Of a stretch of 64,000 nt of DNA, positions 54,793 to 63,904 are shown piece by piece; the stretch's first letter is position 1; each line of letters opens with the position of its first letter. A program made the translations under genes and the position numbers. Source of the stretch: JAICYJ01 sp963797565 (GTDB taxonomy: Bacteria > Actinomycetota > Thermoleophilia > Gaiellales > JAICJC01). The notes beneath the pieces are model-generated. The model ran no database searches. It had not been told where the DNA came from and saw only the letters and a program-made list of their open reading frames with translations. The stretch lies in assembly GCA_963797565.1 (NCBI GenBank), contig CAWCPM010000010.1:107532-171531 (forward strand). Reading direction: 5' to 3'.

Positions 54793-57700
54793 TTACGCCG
54801 CTGTCTGGCGGCGCGATTCGATTATAGCAGCGAGCACCTCCAATCCCTCCCGCATATTGGGTCTGCGGTTGGAATTCGGTTGGAGCTCGAGCTTGCTGGA
54901 GACCTCTCGGGCGGCCACGCTGTAGATCGCCTGCGGCACCCGCTGCTTCATCTCGCGCACCTGCGTCGAGTCCATCCGCAGCGGCGACACCGTGACCTTT
55001 GCGCCACGTACGACGACCACCTCCGCGCCCAGCTCGCCGGCCAGCATCCGCGCCTCGTGGATGCCGAACAGGTTCTCGACGGGATCGGGCAGCGGGCCGA
55101 ACCTGTCGGCCACCTCGGCGCGCAGCTCGCGCAGGTCGGAGACGCTTCCCGCCAGCGCCAGCCGCCGGTGCACGTCGATCTTGACCGCCTCCAGCGACAC
55201 GTAGCTGGCCGGGATGTAGGCATCGACCTGCGCGTCCACGCGCACCGGCCGCGGCGCCGGTCCGGTCGCCCCCTGCAGCTCCGCCACCGCCTCGGCCAGC
55301 AGCTCGCAGTACAGCTCGAACCCGACCGCGGCCACGTGCCCCGACTGCTCGTCGCCGAGCAGGTTTCCGGCGCCTCGCAGCTCCAGGTCGCGCATCGCAA
55401 TCCGATACCCGGAGCCGAGCTCCGTGTAGTCGGCCAGCGTGGACAGCCGGTGCCGCGCCTCCTCGCTGAGCTCGCGCCGGTCGGGGTAGAACAGGTAGGA
55501 GTGCGCCGTCACATCGCTGCGGCCGACGCGACCGCGGATCTGGTAGAGCTGGGACAGGCCGAGCGTGTCGGCTCGCTCCACCACCAGCGTGTTGGCCTGG
55601 GGGATGTCCAGCCCCGACTCGATGATCGTGGTCGAAACCAGCACGTCGTGATCGCCGCGCAGGAAGGCCAGCATCGCCTCCTCCAGCTGGCGCTCCGGCA
55701 TCTGACCGTGGGCGATGCCGACGCGCAGCTCCGGCACCCACGCGCGCACCCGCGCAGCCGCCTCGTCGATCGTCTCGACCCGGTTGTGCAGGTAGAAGGA
55801 CTGGCCCTCGCGTGCGTGCTCGCGGCGCAGGGCGGCAGCGATCAGCTCCTCGTCGAACTCGCCGACGTGGGTCTTGATCGGGCGCCTTCCGCGCGGCGGA
55901 GTGGTGATCACCGAGATGTCGCGCAGGCCCGACAGCGACATGTGCAGCGTGCGCGGGATCGGCGTGGCCGACATGGCCAGCACGTCCACCTCCAGCCGCA
56001 TCTGCCGCAGCAGCTCCTTCTGGGCGACGCCGAAGCGCTGCTCCTCGTCCACCACCACCAGCCCCAGATTGCCCGGCACCACGTCACGCGAGAGCACGCG
56101 ATGGGTGCCGATCAGCACGTCCACCTTGCCCTCCCGGAACCGCGCCAGCACCTGCTTCACCTCGGCCGGTGGCCGGAATCGCGAGACCGTCTCGACCTCG
56201 ACCGGGAAGTCGCGGAAGCGATCCCGGAAGGTGGCGCCGTGCTGCTGCGCGAGCACGGTTGTGGGCACCAGCACCAGCACCTGGCGGCCGCCCGACACGC
56301 ACTTCATCGCCGCCCGCACGGCCACCTCGGTCTTGCCGAAGCCGACGTCGCCGCAGACCAGCCGATCCATCGGCTGCTCGCCCTCCATGTCCTCGGTGAC
56401 GGCGTCGATGGCGCGCTGCTGATCGTCGGTCTCCTGATAGGGGAAAGCCTCCTCCAGCCGCGCCGTCCACTCGTCGTCGCCGGGGAACGGCGGCCGGCTG
56501 GTCGCCTGGCGACGCGCGTACAGCGCCAGCAACTCGCCGGCCAGCTCGCGCACGGCGTTTCGCGCCCGCGCCTTGAGCGTGTTCCAGGCCTTGCCTCCCA
56601 GCTTCGCCAGCGTCGGAGCGGAGGCGTCCGATCCGATGTAGCGGCTGACCTTGCCCAGCTGCTCGTGAGGCACGTACAGACGGTCGTCGCCGCGGAACTC
56701 CAGGTACAGGTAGTCGCGCACGACGCCGCCCACCTCGCGGGTATCGAAGCGGACGAACCGCCCCACACCGTGGTCGTCGTGCACCACGTAGTCGCCGGCG
56801 CGCAGGTCGCCGAACGCGGCCAGGGCGCGGCCCAGCCCGATGGCGCGGCGGGTCGAGCGGCGGCGGAACAGCTGGCTCGAGGGCAGCACCGCCAGCCGCA
56901 GCCACGGGATCACGACCCCGCCCCGGATCGTCGCCTGACAGAACGCCACCCCGGCCTCGTCCGGCCCCGCCGCGCCGGGCTGCGGCGTCTCCACGTCGAT
57001 CCGGGTCAGCGCCAGCCGTGTGCGCTCGGCCTCGCCCACGTGCGGGAAGCAGACCAGCACGCGGTAGCCGGCCCGCACCAGCGCGCGCAGCTCGTTCTCG
57101 GCCTCGGCGATGCCGAACGAGGCCAGCGCCGGCGGCTGCGCCTCGAACGAGATCGACTGCCCCAGCGGCAACTCCTCGAGCGCGCCGCTGCGCTCCACCA
57201 GCGCCTCGACCTCCTGCGGCCGCACGTAGCCGCGCGACCGCAGCTGCGGGTCGCGCAGGCGATCGGCGGCCTCCTCGCTGTGCTCGCGCGCGGCCTCCAC
57301 CACCTGCTCGGGGTTCCAGACCAGCACCTGGGCGAGCCGCTCCAGCTCGGGCGCGAGCGCCACCAGCCCGTCCGGGATCACCGGCTCATCCTCCTCGGCG
57401 CCCCACTCCTGCTCCAGGTCGCCGGGCTCGGCCGCGGGATAGACGACCGCCCGGTCGAGCTCGTGCAGGGAGCGCTGGGTGAAGGCCGAGAACGCCGACA
57501 GGCGCTCGATCTCGTCGCCGAAGAACTCCGCCCGGATCGGCTCGCGGCCCGTGGTCGGGAACACGTCGATGATCCCGCCCCGCACGGAGAACGTGCCGCG
57601 CTCCTCGACCGTGTCGATGCGCTCGTACCCGGCCGCGGCCAGCAGCTCGACGACCGCATCGAAGCCCGGCTCGGCCCCGCGGTCGAGCTCCACCACCGGC

Positions 57701-58194
57701 GGCCGCCGGTCGACCGGCGCGATCCGCTCCACCAGCGCGTCGGCCGAGACCGCCACCAGTCCACCCCGTGCCAGCGCGTCCAGCGCCAGCGCCCGCTCGC
57801 CCACCAGGTGGGCGGGCGGCTCGAGACCACTGCCGTACGCTGCGCCGCGCGACGGCAGGTAGGCGACCGCGGCTCCCGGCAGATACGGCGCTGCCGACTC
57901 GGCCAGGGCGTGGGCGGCCTCGTCGTCGTCGACCACCACCACCAGGCCGCGCGGGGTCAGCTGCTCGCGCGTTCGCCACAGGGTCGCCACCAGCAGCGGC
58001 AGCATCGGTGGCGAGACGCGGGCGCGGGGCACGCCACCGGCCGCGATCCGCGCGAACGAGGCGATATCGTCGCTCTCGAGCAGGTAGGGCAGAGCCAGCT
58101 CCGCGCCGGCAAGCGCGGAGGCGATCTCCGGTGGTCGTTCGAGCGGGTCGGTGCGGTCCACGGCCGTCTCTGATGGTAGTCTGGCGAGCGTCAT
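54793..58194 (-). CDS. mfd: Transcription-repair coupling factor
   Basis: About 1133 residues. N-terminal UvrB-like domain (RGGIIDVFPTTGREPIRAEFFGDEIERL), the RNA polymerase-interaction domain with GDYVVHDDHGVGRF, then RecG-type translocase motifs: LVCGDVGFGKTEVAVRAA (Walker A), LVVVDEEQRFG (DEEQ box), SATPIPRTLHMS and RGRVGRS. Mfd removes stalled RNA polymerase and recruits UvrA. Met at 58194 is used; the GTG five codons earlier is possible. The start overlaps the leader of the divergent membrane gene by none but lies 16 bases away. Confidence 0.95.
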   Translation of the reverse strand: MTLARLPSETAVDRTDPLERPPEIASALAGAELALPYLLESDDIASFARIAAGGVPRARVSPPMLPLLVATLWRTREQLTPRGLVVVVDDDEAAHALAESAAPYLPGAAVAYLPSRGAAYGSGLEPPAHLVGERALALDALARGGLVAVSADALVERIAPVDRRPPVVELDRGAEPGFDAVVELLAAAGYERIDTVEERGTFSVRGGIIDVFPTTGREPIRAEFFGDEIERLSAFSAFTQRSLHELDRAVVYPAAEPGDLEQEWGAEEDEPVIPDGLVALAPELERLAQVLVWNPEQVVEAAREHSEEAADRLRDPQLRSRGYVRPQEVEALVERSGALEELPLGQSISFEAQPPALASFGIAEAENELRALVRAGYRVLVCFPHVGEAERTRLALTRIDVETPQPGAAGPDEAGVAFCQATIRGGVVIPWLRLAVLPSSQLFRRRSTRRAIGLGRALAAFGDLRAGDYVVHDDHGVGRFVRFDTREVGGVVRDYLYLEFRGDDRLYVPHEQLGKVSRYIGSDASAPTLAKLGGKAWNTLKARARNAVRELAGELLALYARRQATSRPPFPGDDEWTARLEEAFPYQETDDQQRAIDAVTEDMEGEQPMDRLVCGDVGFGKTEVAVRAAMKCVSGGRQVLVLVPTTVLAQQHGATFRDRFRDFPVEVETVSRFRPPAEVKQVLARFREGKVDVLIGTHRVLSRDVVPGNLGLVVVDEEQRFGVAQKELLRQMRLEVDVLAMSATPIPRTLHMSLSGLRDISVITTPPRGRRPIKTHVGEFDEELIAAALRREHAREGQSFYLHNRVETIDEAAARVRAWVPELRVGIAHGQMPERQLEEAMLAFLRGDHDVLVSTTIIESGLDIPQANTLVVERADTLGLSQLYQIRGRVGRSDVTAHSYLFYPDRRELSEEARHRLSTLADYTELGSGYRIAMRDLELRGAGNLLGDEQSGHVAAVGFELYCELLAEAVAELQGATGPAPRPVRVDAQVDAYIPASYVSLEAVKIDVHRRLALAGSVSDLRELRAEVADRFGPLPDPVENLFGIHEARMLAGELGAEVVVVRGAKVTVSPLRMDSTQVREMKQRVPQAIYSVAAREVSSKLELQPNSNRRPNMREGLEVLAAIIESRRQTAA

Positions 58195-58210
58195 CGTCCG
58201 GAGGTTCACC

Positions 58211-58432
58211 GTGCGCCGTCGCTACCTCGCCCCGCTCATCGCCCTGGTGCTCCCGCTGCTGCTGCCGGCCGTCAGCTGGGCCGCCACCACGACGTCTGGC
58301 ACCGAGAAGCCGGCCGGGCACGACTGGACGCTCGACTCCATCTTCGTGGTCGCGCTCGGCATCCCGCTGATCCTGACCATCCTGACGCTCGTCGACATCG
58401 CGGTGGGCAAGCACACCAGCAAGCACGAGTAG
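58211..58432 (+). CDS. Small secreted or membrane protein, partner of the M20 peptidase
   Basis: A 73-residue protein with two hydrophobic stretches: a signal-like N terminus (LAPLIALVLPLLLPAVSWA) and a membrane helix (SIFVVALGIPLILTILTLVD), ending in a basic tail. GTG at 58211 with GGAGG ideally placed. Its stop overlaps the GTG of the peptidase gene (taGTG), so they are coupled. No family recognised. Confidence 0.65.
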   Translation: MRRRYLAPLIALVLPLLLPAVSWAATTTSGTEKPAGHDWTLDSIFVVALGIPLILTILTLVDIAVGKHTSKHE

Positions 58433-59736
58433 TGCCGCTCCAGCTGGACGAGCTGTTCGACCTGCTCCGCATCGAGTCGATCTCGAGTGACGGAAAGCAC
58501 GTGACCGAGCTGCGCCAGGCGGCCGACTGGGTGGCGGCGATGGTCGGCGGCGGCACCGTCGTCGAGGGCTTCGGCAACCCGCTGGTCGACGCGCTGATCC
58601 CGGCCTCGGTCGCGGATGCGCCGACCGTCGTGGCCTACGGGCACTACGACGTGCAGGCGCCCGGCGACCCGGCGCTATGGACGTCTCCGGCTTTCGATCC
58701 GCAGGTGCGCGACGGCTGGCTGTATGCACGCGGCGCATCCGACGACAAGGGCAACTACTGGGCACTTTTGCGGGCCGCGCTCGACCTGGCCGAGAGCGGC
58801 AGCCTGGGCGTGAACGTGCGGGTGATCGCCGACGGCGAGGAGGAGGTCGGCGGCCACTCGGTGATCGACTACCTGGCCACGCTCTCAGACGACTTCGGCG
58901 CGGCGGTGATCTTCGACGGGACGATGGCCAGCAGCGAGGTGCCGGCGGTGACCACCGCCCTGCGCGGGCTGGTGGGGTTTCAGGTGCGGCTGGTCACCAA
59001 TCGCAGGGAGCTCCACTCCGGCCTCTACGGCGGCGCCGCGGCGAACCCGGTGCACGACCTGGTGACGGTGCTTTCGACCGTCGCCGGCCGTGACCAGGAC
59101 TTCTCCGCCGGCATCGCACCGGTCACCGACGAGGAGCGCGCGGGCTGGGCCTCGCTGCCGTCGGGCGCCGAGCTGATGCAGGCGGCCGGCGCCACGCCGG
59201 CCGACGACCGCGCCGAGGCCGACTTCTACCGCCGAACCTGGGAGGGGCCGTCGCTGACGGTGCATTCGATCGGCTGCGGCGATCCGCGCATCCACAAGAC
59301 CAGCATCGGCACCGAGGCGCTGGCGTCGCTGTCGCTGCGGGTGGCGCCGGGACAGGACCCGGCCGCCCTGCACGAGCAGCTCGAGACGCGGCTCAGGTCG
59401 GCCTGCCCGGCGCACGCGACGATCGAGCTGGACGCCTGGCCGGCCAGCAGCCCGGCGTACGTCTCGCCGGGCGACCCGGTGATCGCCAACAGCTTCGACG
59501 CGATCGAGCGGGCCACCGGCAAGCGCCCGCTGGCGATGCGCAGCGGTGGCTCGATCCCGGTGATGGCCGCGCTGGTGTCGCGGGGTACGCCGACGATCCT
59601 GTCCGGCTTCGCGACATCCGACGACGACATCCACTCACCCAACGAGAAGATGCGGGTTCGGAACCTCGAGTGGGCGTTCGCAGCGGGGCGTGAGATCTTC
59701 CTGGGACTGGAAAACGCTCTGCGCGATCGCGGGTAG
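58432..59736 (+). CDS. M20-family metallopeptidase (dipeptidase-like)
   Basis: A 434-residue two-metal peptidase. Metal ligands and catalytic acids in VVAYGHYDVQAPGDP, YARGASDDKGNYW, DGEEEVGGHS, FDGTMASSE and DDDIHSPNEKM. Members hydrolyse dipeptides or related amides in the cytoplasm. GTG start at 58432; it follows the small membrane protein with a one-base overlap. These genes form a rightward insert between pth and mfd, which are often neighbours. Confidence 0.9.
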   Translation: MPLQLDELFDLLRIESISSDGKHVTELRQAADWVAAMVGGGTVVEGFGNPLVDALIPASVADAPTVVAYGHYDVQAPGDPALWTSPAFDPQVRDGWLYARGASDDKGNYWALLRAALDLAESGSLGVNVRVIADGEEEVGGHSVIDYLATLSDDFGAAVIFDGTMASSEVPAVTTALRGLVGFQVRLVTNRRELHSGLYGGAAANPVHDLVTVLSTVAGRDQDFSAGIAPVTDEERAGWASLPSGAELMQAAGATPADDRAEADFYRRTWEGPSLTVHSIGCGDPRIHKTSIGTEALASLSLRVAPGQDPAALHEQLETRLRSACPAHATIELDAWPASSPAYVSPGDPVIANSFDAIERATGKRPLAMRSGGSIPVMAALVSRGTPTILSGFATSDDDIHSPNEKMRVRNLEWAFAAGREIFLGLENALRDRG

Positions 59737-59777
59737 GGAGTGGACGCCGTCCGTCGAAGAGGTTACGCTTGCGCGCG

Positions 59778-60017
59778 ATGCGAATGACCTCGCGCGGAAT
59801 GAGCGAATACCAGGTGCGCACGCGGCTGTACGAGCCGCCCGAGATGGTGCGCCGCCTGGAGGCCAAGCTGGCCTGCTGGAGGATCTCCAGCGCGCCGCGT
59901 ATGCGCGGCGAGGATCTGCGCCGCGCGTTCGAGCAGCGGCTCGACAACCGCGCGGACGTGGTCGAGACGCCAGACGCGGACGTGGTCGAGGCTGAGCGCA
60001 TCCGCATCGTCGCGTAA
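59778..60017 (+). CDS. Small conserved-looking protein of unknown function
   Basis: A 79-residue protein with no signal or membrane segment. It starts MRMTSRGMSEYQVRTRLYEP and has helical, charged segments (MVRRLEAKLACWRIS) and an acidic end. Codon usage matches neighbours. It lies 41 bases after the M20 gene and ends 14 bases before the convergent pth. No family recognised. Confidence 0.55.
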   Translation: MRMTSRGMSEYQVRTRLYEPPEMVRRLEAKLACWRISSAPRMRGEDLRRAFEQRLDNRADVVETPDADVVEAERIRIVA

Positions 60018-60031
60018 GGGTCTGACCGGCG

Positions 60032-60637
60032 CTACGCCGTCGAGCTCCCGTTCCACGTACGCATCGCAACGTCCACCCCGTCACGCAGCACCGACAGCGC
60101 GCAGTCGGCGCCGTCGCGCACCAGGCGGTCGACGTCTGTGCCGGGCGGAAACGGCTGCAGCACCCAGTCGGCCACCGGCCTGCGGTCGCCCCGCTCCGGC
60201 CTGCCGATCCCGATCCGCACGCGCAGGAAGTCCTGCGTGCCGGTTGCCTCGGCCAGCGAGCGCAGGCCATTGTGCCCGGCCAGCCCGCCGCCCTGCTTCG
60301 CGCGCACGTCGCCCAGCTCCAGGTCGAGCTCGTCGTGGACGACGACCAGCCGCTCCGGCGGCAGCTTGTAGAACCGCAGCGCCGGCGCCACCGAGCGGCC
60401 CGACTCGTTCATGAACGTCTCCGGCACGAGCAGCGCCAGCGGGTCGTCCCCGTCGCGCAGCTCGCTGACCCGTCCGTTCCAGCGCGACCGCCAGCTCCCG
60501 CCCAGCTCGTCCACCATCAGCTCGACCGCGCGCCGGCCCAGGTTGTGGCGCGTGTCCCGGTAGCGCGCTCCCGGATTCCCGAGGCCGACCACCAGGTGGG
60601 AGAGCGACGGCTCGCGCGATCGGCGAAGCAGGCTCAC
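60032..60637 (-). CDS. pth: Peptidyl-tRNA hydrolase
   Basis: A 201-residue enzyme that recycles tRNA from drop-off peptidyl-tRNA. GLGNPGARYRDTRHNLG with the catalytic His, FMNESGRSV, HDELDLELG with the catalytic Asp, and QGGGLAGHNGLRS. GTG start at 60637, six bases after rplY. It ends the glmU-prs-rplY-pth operon. Confidence 0.96.
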   Translation of the reverse strand: MSLLRRSREPSLSHLVVGLGNPGARYRDTRHNLGRRAVELMVDELGGSWRSRWNGRVSELRDGDDPLALLVPETFMNESGRSVAPALRFYKLPPERLVVVHDELDLELGDVRAKQGGGLAGHNGLRSLAEATGTQDFLRVRIGIGRPERGDRRPVADWVLQPFPPGTDVDRLVRDGADCALSVLRDGVDVAMRTWNGSSTA

Positions 60638-60643
60638 CCGACG

Positions 60644-61348
60644 CTACTCGTCGCCTGCGGGTGCCTCCGCCGGAGTCTCGCCGTCCGCGGCCTCTCCCTC
60701 GCGGGCCTCCTCGCCCTCGGCGCCCTCCTCGCCCTCGACGCCCTCCTCGCCCTCCTCCGGCTCGAGCTCCTCCTCGGCGATGGGCGCGGTGACCGTGGCC
60801 AGCACGGTGCCCTCCGGGTCGTCAAGGAAGGTCACGCCCTCGAGGCCGTCGACGTCGACGAGGCGCAGGGAGCCGCCGATCTCGAGCTCGCTGACATCCA
60901 CCACGATCTGCTCCGGGATGGCGGTCGGAAGCACCGAGATGTTCAGCTCATGGGTGGGCTGGCTGAGCACGCCGCCCATGCCGACGCCGTGCGGAATGCC
61001 CTCGATGTGGACGCGCACGACGGTGTTGATCGGCTGGTCGAGCCGCACCTCGTGGAAGTCGATGTGGATGACACGGTCGCGGACAGGGTCGAGCTGCATG
61101 TCCTTGATCACGACGGGGTGCGTCTTGCCGGCACCGTCGATGGTGAGATCGATGATGGCGTGGGTGCCGCCGGAGCCGGAGACGGCCGTGCGCAGGTCGC
61201 GCGCACCAACGGTGATCGCCTGCGAGCCCTCGCTGCCGCTCCGCGAGGTGTAGAGGACGCCGGGGATGTCGCCCGCGGCGCGCATCGCCCGCGCAAGCTT
61301 TCCGCCGCGCTCTTCCCGCAAGCGCACCTGTAGTTTCACATCAGCCAT
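60644..61348 (-). CDS. rplY: Ribosomal protein L25/general stress protein Ctc
   Basis: A 234-residue bL25, long form. The N-terminal 5S rRNA-binding domain starts VKLQVRLREERGGKLARAMR, with IKDMQLDPVRDRVIHIDFHE; a TL5/Ctc C-terminal beta domain follows. The tail is a run of Glu/Gly/Ala repeats (EEGEEGVEGEEGAEGEE), a common feature of actinobacterial long L25. Met at 61348 follows GGGAGCGG. Part of the glmU-prs-rplY-pth operon. Confidence 0.95.
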   Translation of the reverse strand: MADVKLQVRLREERGGKLARAMRAAGDIPGVLYTSRSGSEGSQAITVGARDLRTAVSGSGGTHAIIDLTIDGAGKTHPVVIKDMQLDPVRDRVIHIDFHEVRLDQPINTVVRVHIEGIPHGVGMGGVLSQPTHELNISVLPTAIPEQIVVDVSELEIGGSLRLVDVDGLEGVTFLDDPEGTVLATVTAPIAEEELEPEEGEEGVEGEEGAEGEEAREGEAADGETPAEAPAGDE

Positions 61349-61382
61349 CGACCGCTCCCAATTACCGTGACGAGCCGGGCGC

Positions 61383-62363
61383 CTAGAACAGCTGGTTTCC
61401 GCCGTGGAACAGGCCTGACACCGAGTCGTCGTTGAAGACGTTGGAGATGGTATCAGCCAGAATCGGCGCAACCGACAGCACCCGCACCTTGTCGGGCCGA
61501 TCGACGGCGTTCGTGGGGATGGTGTCGGTCACAACGACCTGCTTGAAGACGGATGCCTCCAGGTTCTCGAGCGCGGGCCCGGAGAAGACCGCGTGGGTGG
61601 CGCAGGCGTAGACCTCGGTGGCGCCGTGCTCGATCAGCGCCTCGCCGCCGGCGCAGAGCGTGCCGGCCGTATCGATGATGTCGTCGATCACGACGCAGAC
61701 CTTGTCGCGCACGCGGCCGATCACGTTGGTCACCTCGGCCACCTGCTGCTCGGGGCGCTCCTTGGTGATCAGCGCGAAGCCGGAGCCCAGCATCTCGGAG
61801 AACTTCTTGGCCAGCTTGGCGCGGCCGGCGTCGCCGGACACGACCACGATGTCGTCCGGCGAGACGTCGCCCACCACCAGCTTGAAGTGGTCGGCCAGGA
61901 GCGGCACCGACGTCATGTGGTCGACGGGGATCTTGAAGAAGCCCTGCAGCTGGCCCGCGTGCAGGTCCATGGTCAGCACCCGGTCGGCCCCCGCGGCCTC
62001 GATCATGTCGGCCACGAGCTTCGACGTGATCGGCTCGCGCGGCGCGCTCTTCTTGTCCTGCCGCGAGTAGGGGTACCACGGCATCACGGCCGTGATCCGC
62101 TTGGCGGAGGCCAGGCGGGCGGCGTTGATCATGATCAGGAGCTCCATCAGCGAGTCGTTGGTCGGCGACGAGCACGACTGCACGATGAACATGTCGGCGC
62201 CGCGGATCGACTCCTCGTAGCGCACGTAGACCTCGCCGTTGGTGAAGGTCTTGAGCGTCGCCTGGCCCAGCTCGATGCCGAGGTGCTCCGCGATCTTCGC
62301 GCCCAGCTCCGGGTTGGAGCGCCCGCTGAACAGCATCAGCCGCTTGTGCGGCGTTCGCTCCAT
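61383..62363 (-). CDS. prs: Ribose-phosphate pyrophosphokinase
   Basis: About 326 residues. Makes PRPP from ribose 5-phosphate and ATP. LMLFSGRSNPELGAKIAEHLG at the start, PWYPYSRQDKKSAPREPI (flexible loop and ATP site), LTMDLHAGQLQGFF, and the PRPP loop VVIDDIIDTAGT. The Met at 62363 gives the usual length; in-frame alternatives are GTG at 62390 and ATG at 62465, the latter overlapping glmU by 29 bases and preceded by GAAGGA. It supplies PRPP and lies between glmU and rplY as in many Gram-positives. Confidence 0.94.
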   Translation of the reverse strand: MERTPHKRLMLFSGRSNPELGAKIAEHLGIELGQATLKTFTNGEVYVRYEESIRGADMFIVQSCSSPTNDSLMELLIMINAARLASAKRITAVMPWYPYSRQDKKSAPREPITSKLVADMIEAAGADRVLTMDLHAGQLQGFFKIPVDHMTSVPLLADHFKLVVGDVSPDDIVVVSGDAGRAKLAKKFSEMLGSGFALITKERPEQQVAEVTNVIGRVRDKVCVVIDDIIDTAGTLCAGGEALIEHGATEVYACATHAVFSGPALENLEASVFKQVVVTDTIPTNAVDRPDKVRVLSVAPILADTISNVFNDDSVSGLFHGGNQLF

Positions 62364-62436
62364 CCAGGTCGCGTGCAGGGAGTCGCTCACCGCCGGCACG
62401 CTGCCCGGCACGGTGGCGAACAGCGGTATCGGCGAC

Positions 62437-63771
62437 TCAACGCTGATTGCGCTTTCGGCGTCCATATCCTTCGATGTTGGTCTGCTTGGCACGGGCCACT
62501 CCCAGCGCGTCGGGCGGGATGTCGTTGGTGATGACCGAGCCGGCGCCCGTCCAGGCACCGTCACCGATCGTGACCGGGGCTACGAAGACATTATGAGAGC
62601 TGGTGTGGACGTCCCTGCCGATGGTGGTGCGCTGCTTCTCGTTGCCGTCGTAGTTGGCGGTGATCGCGCCCGCCCCGATGTTGCTGCCGGCGCCCACATC
62701 GGCGTCCCCGATGTAGGACAGGTGCGGCACCTTCGCGCCTTCCCCGATCACCGAGTTCTTGATCTCAACGTAGGTGCCCGCCTTGGCGCCGTCCATCAGG
62801 GTCGCTCCCGGGCGAAGGTAGCAGAACGGGCCGACCAGGGCATCTCGCCCGATGGTGGCGTCGACCGCGACGGCGTGCGGTCCCACCTGCGCGCCGGCAC
62901 CGACGCGGGTGGCGCCGCGAAGCACGGTGAACGGGTGCACGATCGCATCCGCCTCGATCTCGACTCCGGGCTCGATGAATGTGCTGGCGGGATCGACGAT
63001 CGTGACACCTGCAAGCATGTGGCCGCGGTTGATCCGGGCCCGCAGCTCGGCGTCGGCCTCGGCCAGGTCGACCCGTGTGTTGACGCCCTTGGCCACCAGC
63101 GGATCTTCGTGGCGGTGGGCGTGCACGACCTCGCCGTCCGCGGCCAGGATCGCGGCGATGTCGGTCAGGTACAGCTCGCCCTGGTCGTTCTGGTCGGTGA
63201 CCCGGTCGAGCGCCCCCCACAGCCGGTCGCTGCGGACGACGTAGTAGCCGCCGTTCACCTCGAGCAGCGCGCGCTGGGCGTCATCGGCGTCACGGAGCTC
63301 GACGATCGCCTCCACGCCTCCCCCGCTCCCGCGCACGATCCGCCCGAAGTCGCCGCCGATCGTCTCGGTGCGGTCGAACGTGAGCAGCGTGGCCGCCGCG
63401 CCCGCCTCGCGGTGCGCCGCCACCATCGCCAGCAGGGTCTCCGCCTCGACCAGCGGGTGGTCGGCGTTCATGATCAGCACGTCGCCGGCAAAGCCGGACA
63501 GCGCCTCGCGGCCGGCCAGGACGGCGTCGCCGGTGCCGCGCGCGCTGTGCTGGACGGCGGTCGACGCCCATCCGGGCACGAGCGCGTCGAGCTCCGGCTG
63601 ATCGGGCGGGACGATCACCACGGCCTGATCCGCGCCCAGCGGCTCCACCGCGGCCAGCGACCAGCCCAGCAGCGGTCGGCCGCAGGCGGTGTGCAGCAGC
63701 TTCGGCAGGCGGGACTTCATGCGCGTGCCCTTGCCGGCGGCGAGGACGAGGCAGGCGAGCGGTTGGGTCAT
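62437..63771 (-). CDS. glmU: GlmU: bifunctional N-acetylglucosamine-1-P uridyltransferase/glucosamine-1-P acetyltransferase
   Basis: About 444 residues, close to the family's usual length. N-terminal uridyltransferase with LAAGKGTRMKSRLPKLLH, ARGTGDAVL and LIMNADHPLV; C-terminal left-handed beta helix with hexapeptide repeats (GANIGAGAITANYDG type) and the acetyltransferase residues in VGPFCYLRPGA. It makes UDP-GlcNAc for peptidoglycan. ATG at 63771 is preferred to TTG at 63780. Immediately downstream of tRNA-Gln. Confidence 0.95.
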   Translation of the reverse strand: MTQPLACLVLAAGKGTRMKSRLPKLLHTACGRPLLGWSLAAVEPLGADQAVVIVPPDQPELDALVPGWASTAVQHSARGTGDAVLAGREALSGFAGDVLIMNADHPLVEAETLLAMVAAHREAGAAATLLTFDRTETIGGDFGRIVRGSGGGVEAIVELRDADDAQRALLEVNGGYYVVRSDRLWGALDRVTDQNDQGELYLTDIAAILAADGEVVHAHRHEDPLVAKGVNTRVDLAEADAELRARINRGHMLAGVTIVDPASTFIEPGVEIEADAIVHPFTVLRGATRVGAGAQVGPHAVAVDATIGRDALVGPFCYLRPGATLMDGAKAGTYVEIKNSVIGEGAKVPHLSYIGDADVGAGSNIGAGAITANYDGNEKQRTTIGRDVHTSSHNVFVAPVTIGDGAWTGAGSVITNDIPPDALGVARAKQTNIEGYGRRKRNQR

Positions 63772-63787
63772 TTCACTCAAGGGGAGA

Positions 63788-63858
63788 CTGGGGCGCCTGG
63801 ATTCGAACCAGGGGTCGCGGGACCAAAACCCGCTGCCTTACCACTTGGCCACGCCCCA
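63788..63858 (-). tRNA. tRNA-Gln (TTG anticodon)
   Basis: A 71-base cloverleaf on the minus strand: acceptor TGGGGCG with CGCCCCA, discriminator G, D arm GCCAAGTGGTAAGGC, anticodon stem GCGGG/CCCGC around TTTTGGT, T arm CCTGG-TTCGAAT-CCAGG. CCA is not encoded. It precedes glmU on the same strand; tRNA-Gln next to glmU is typical in actinobacteria. Confidence 0.95.
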
Positions 63859-63904
63859 TCGCCGTGCGGTCAGGCAACCACCACGAGTATAGGGGTCGGG
63901 ATTT

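Noticed and set aside
54202..58173. Rightward 1300-codon frame opposite mfd
   Set aside because: Antisense shadow of mfd with no recognisable motif.
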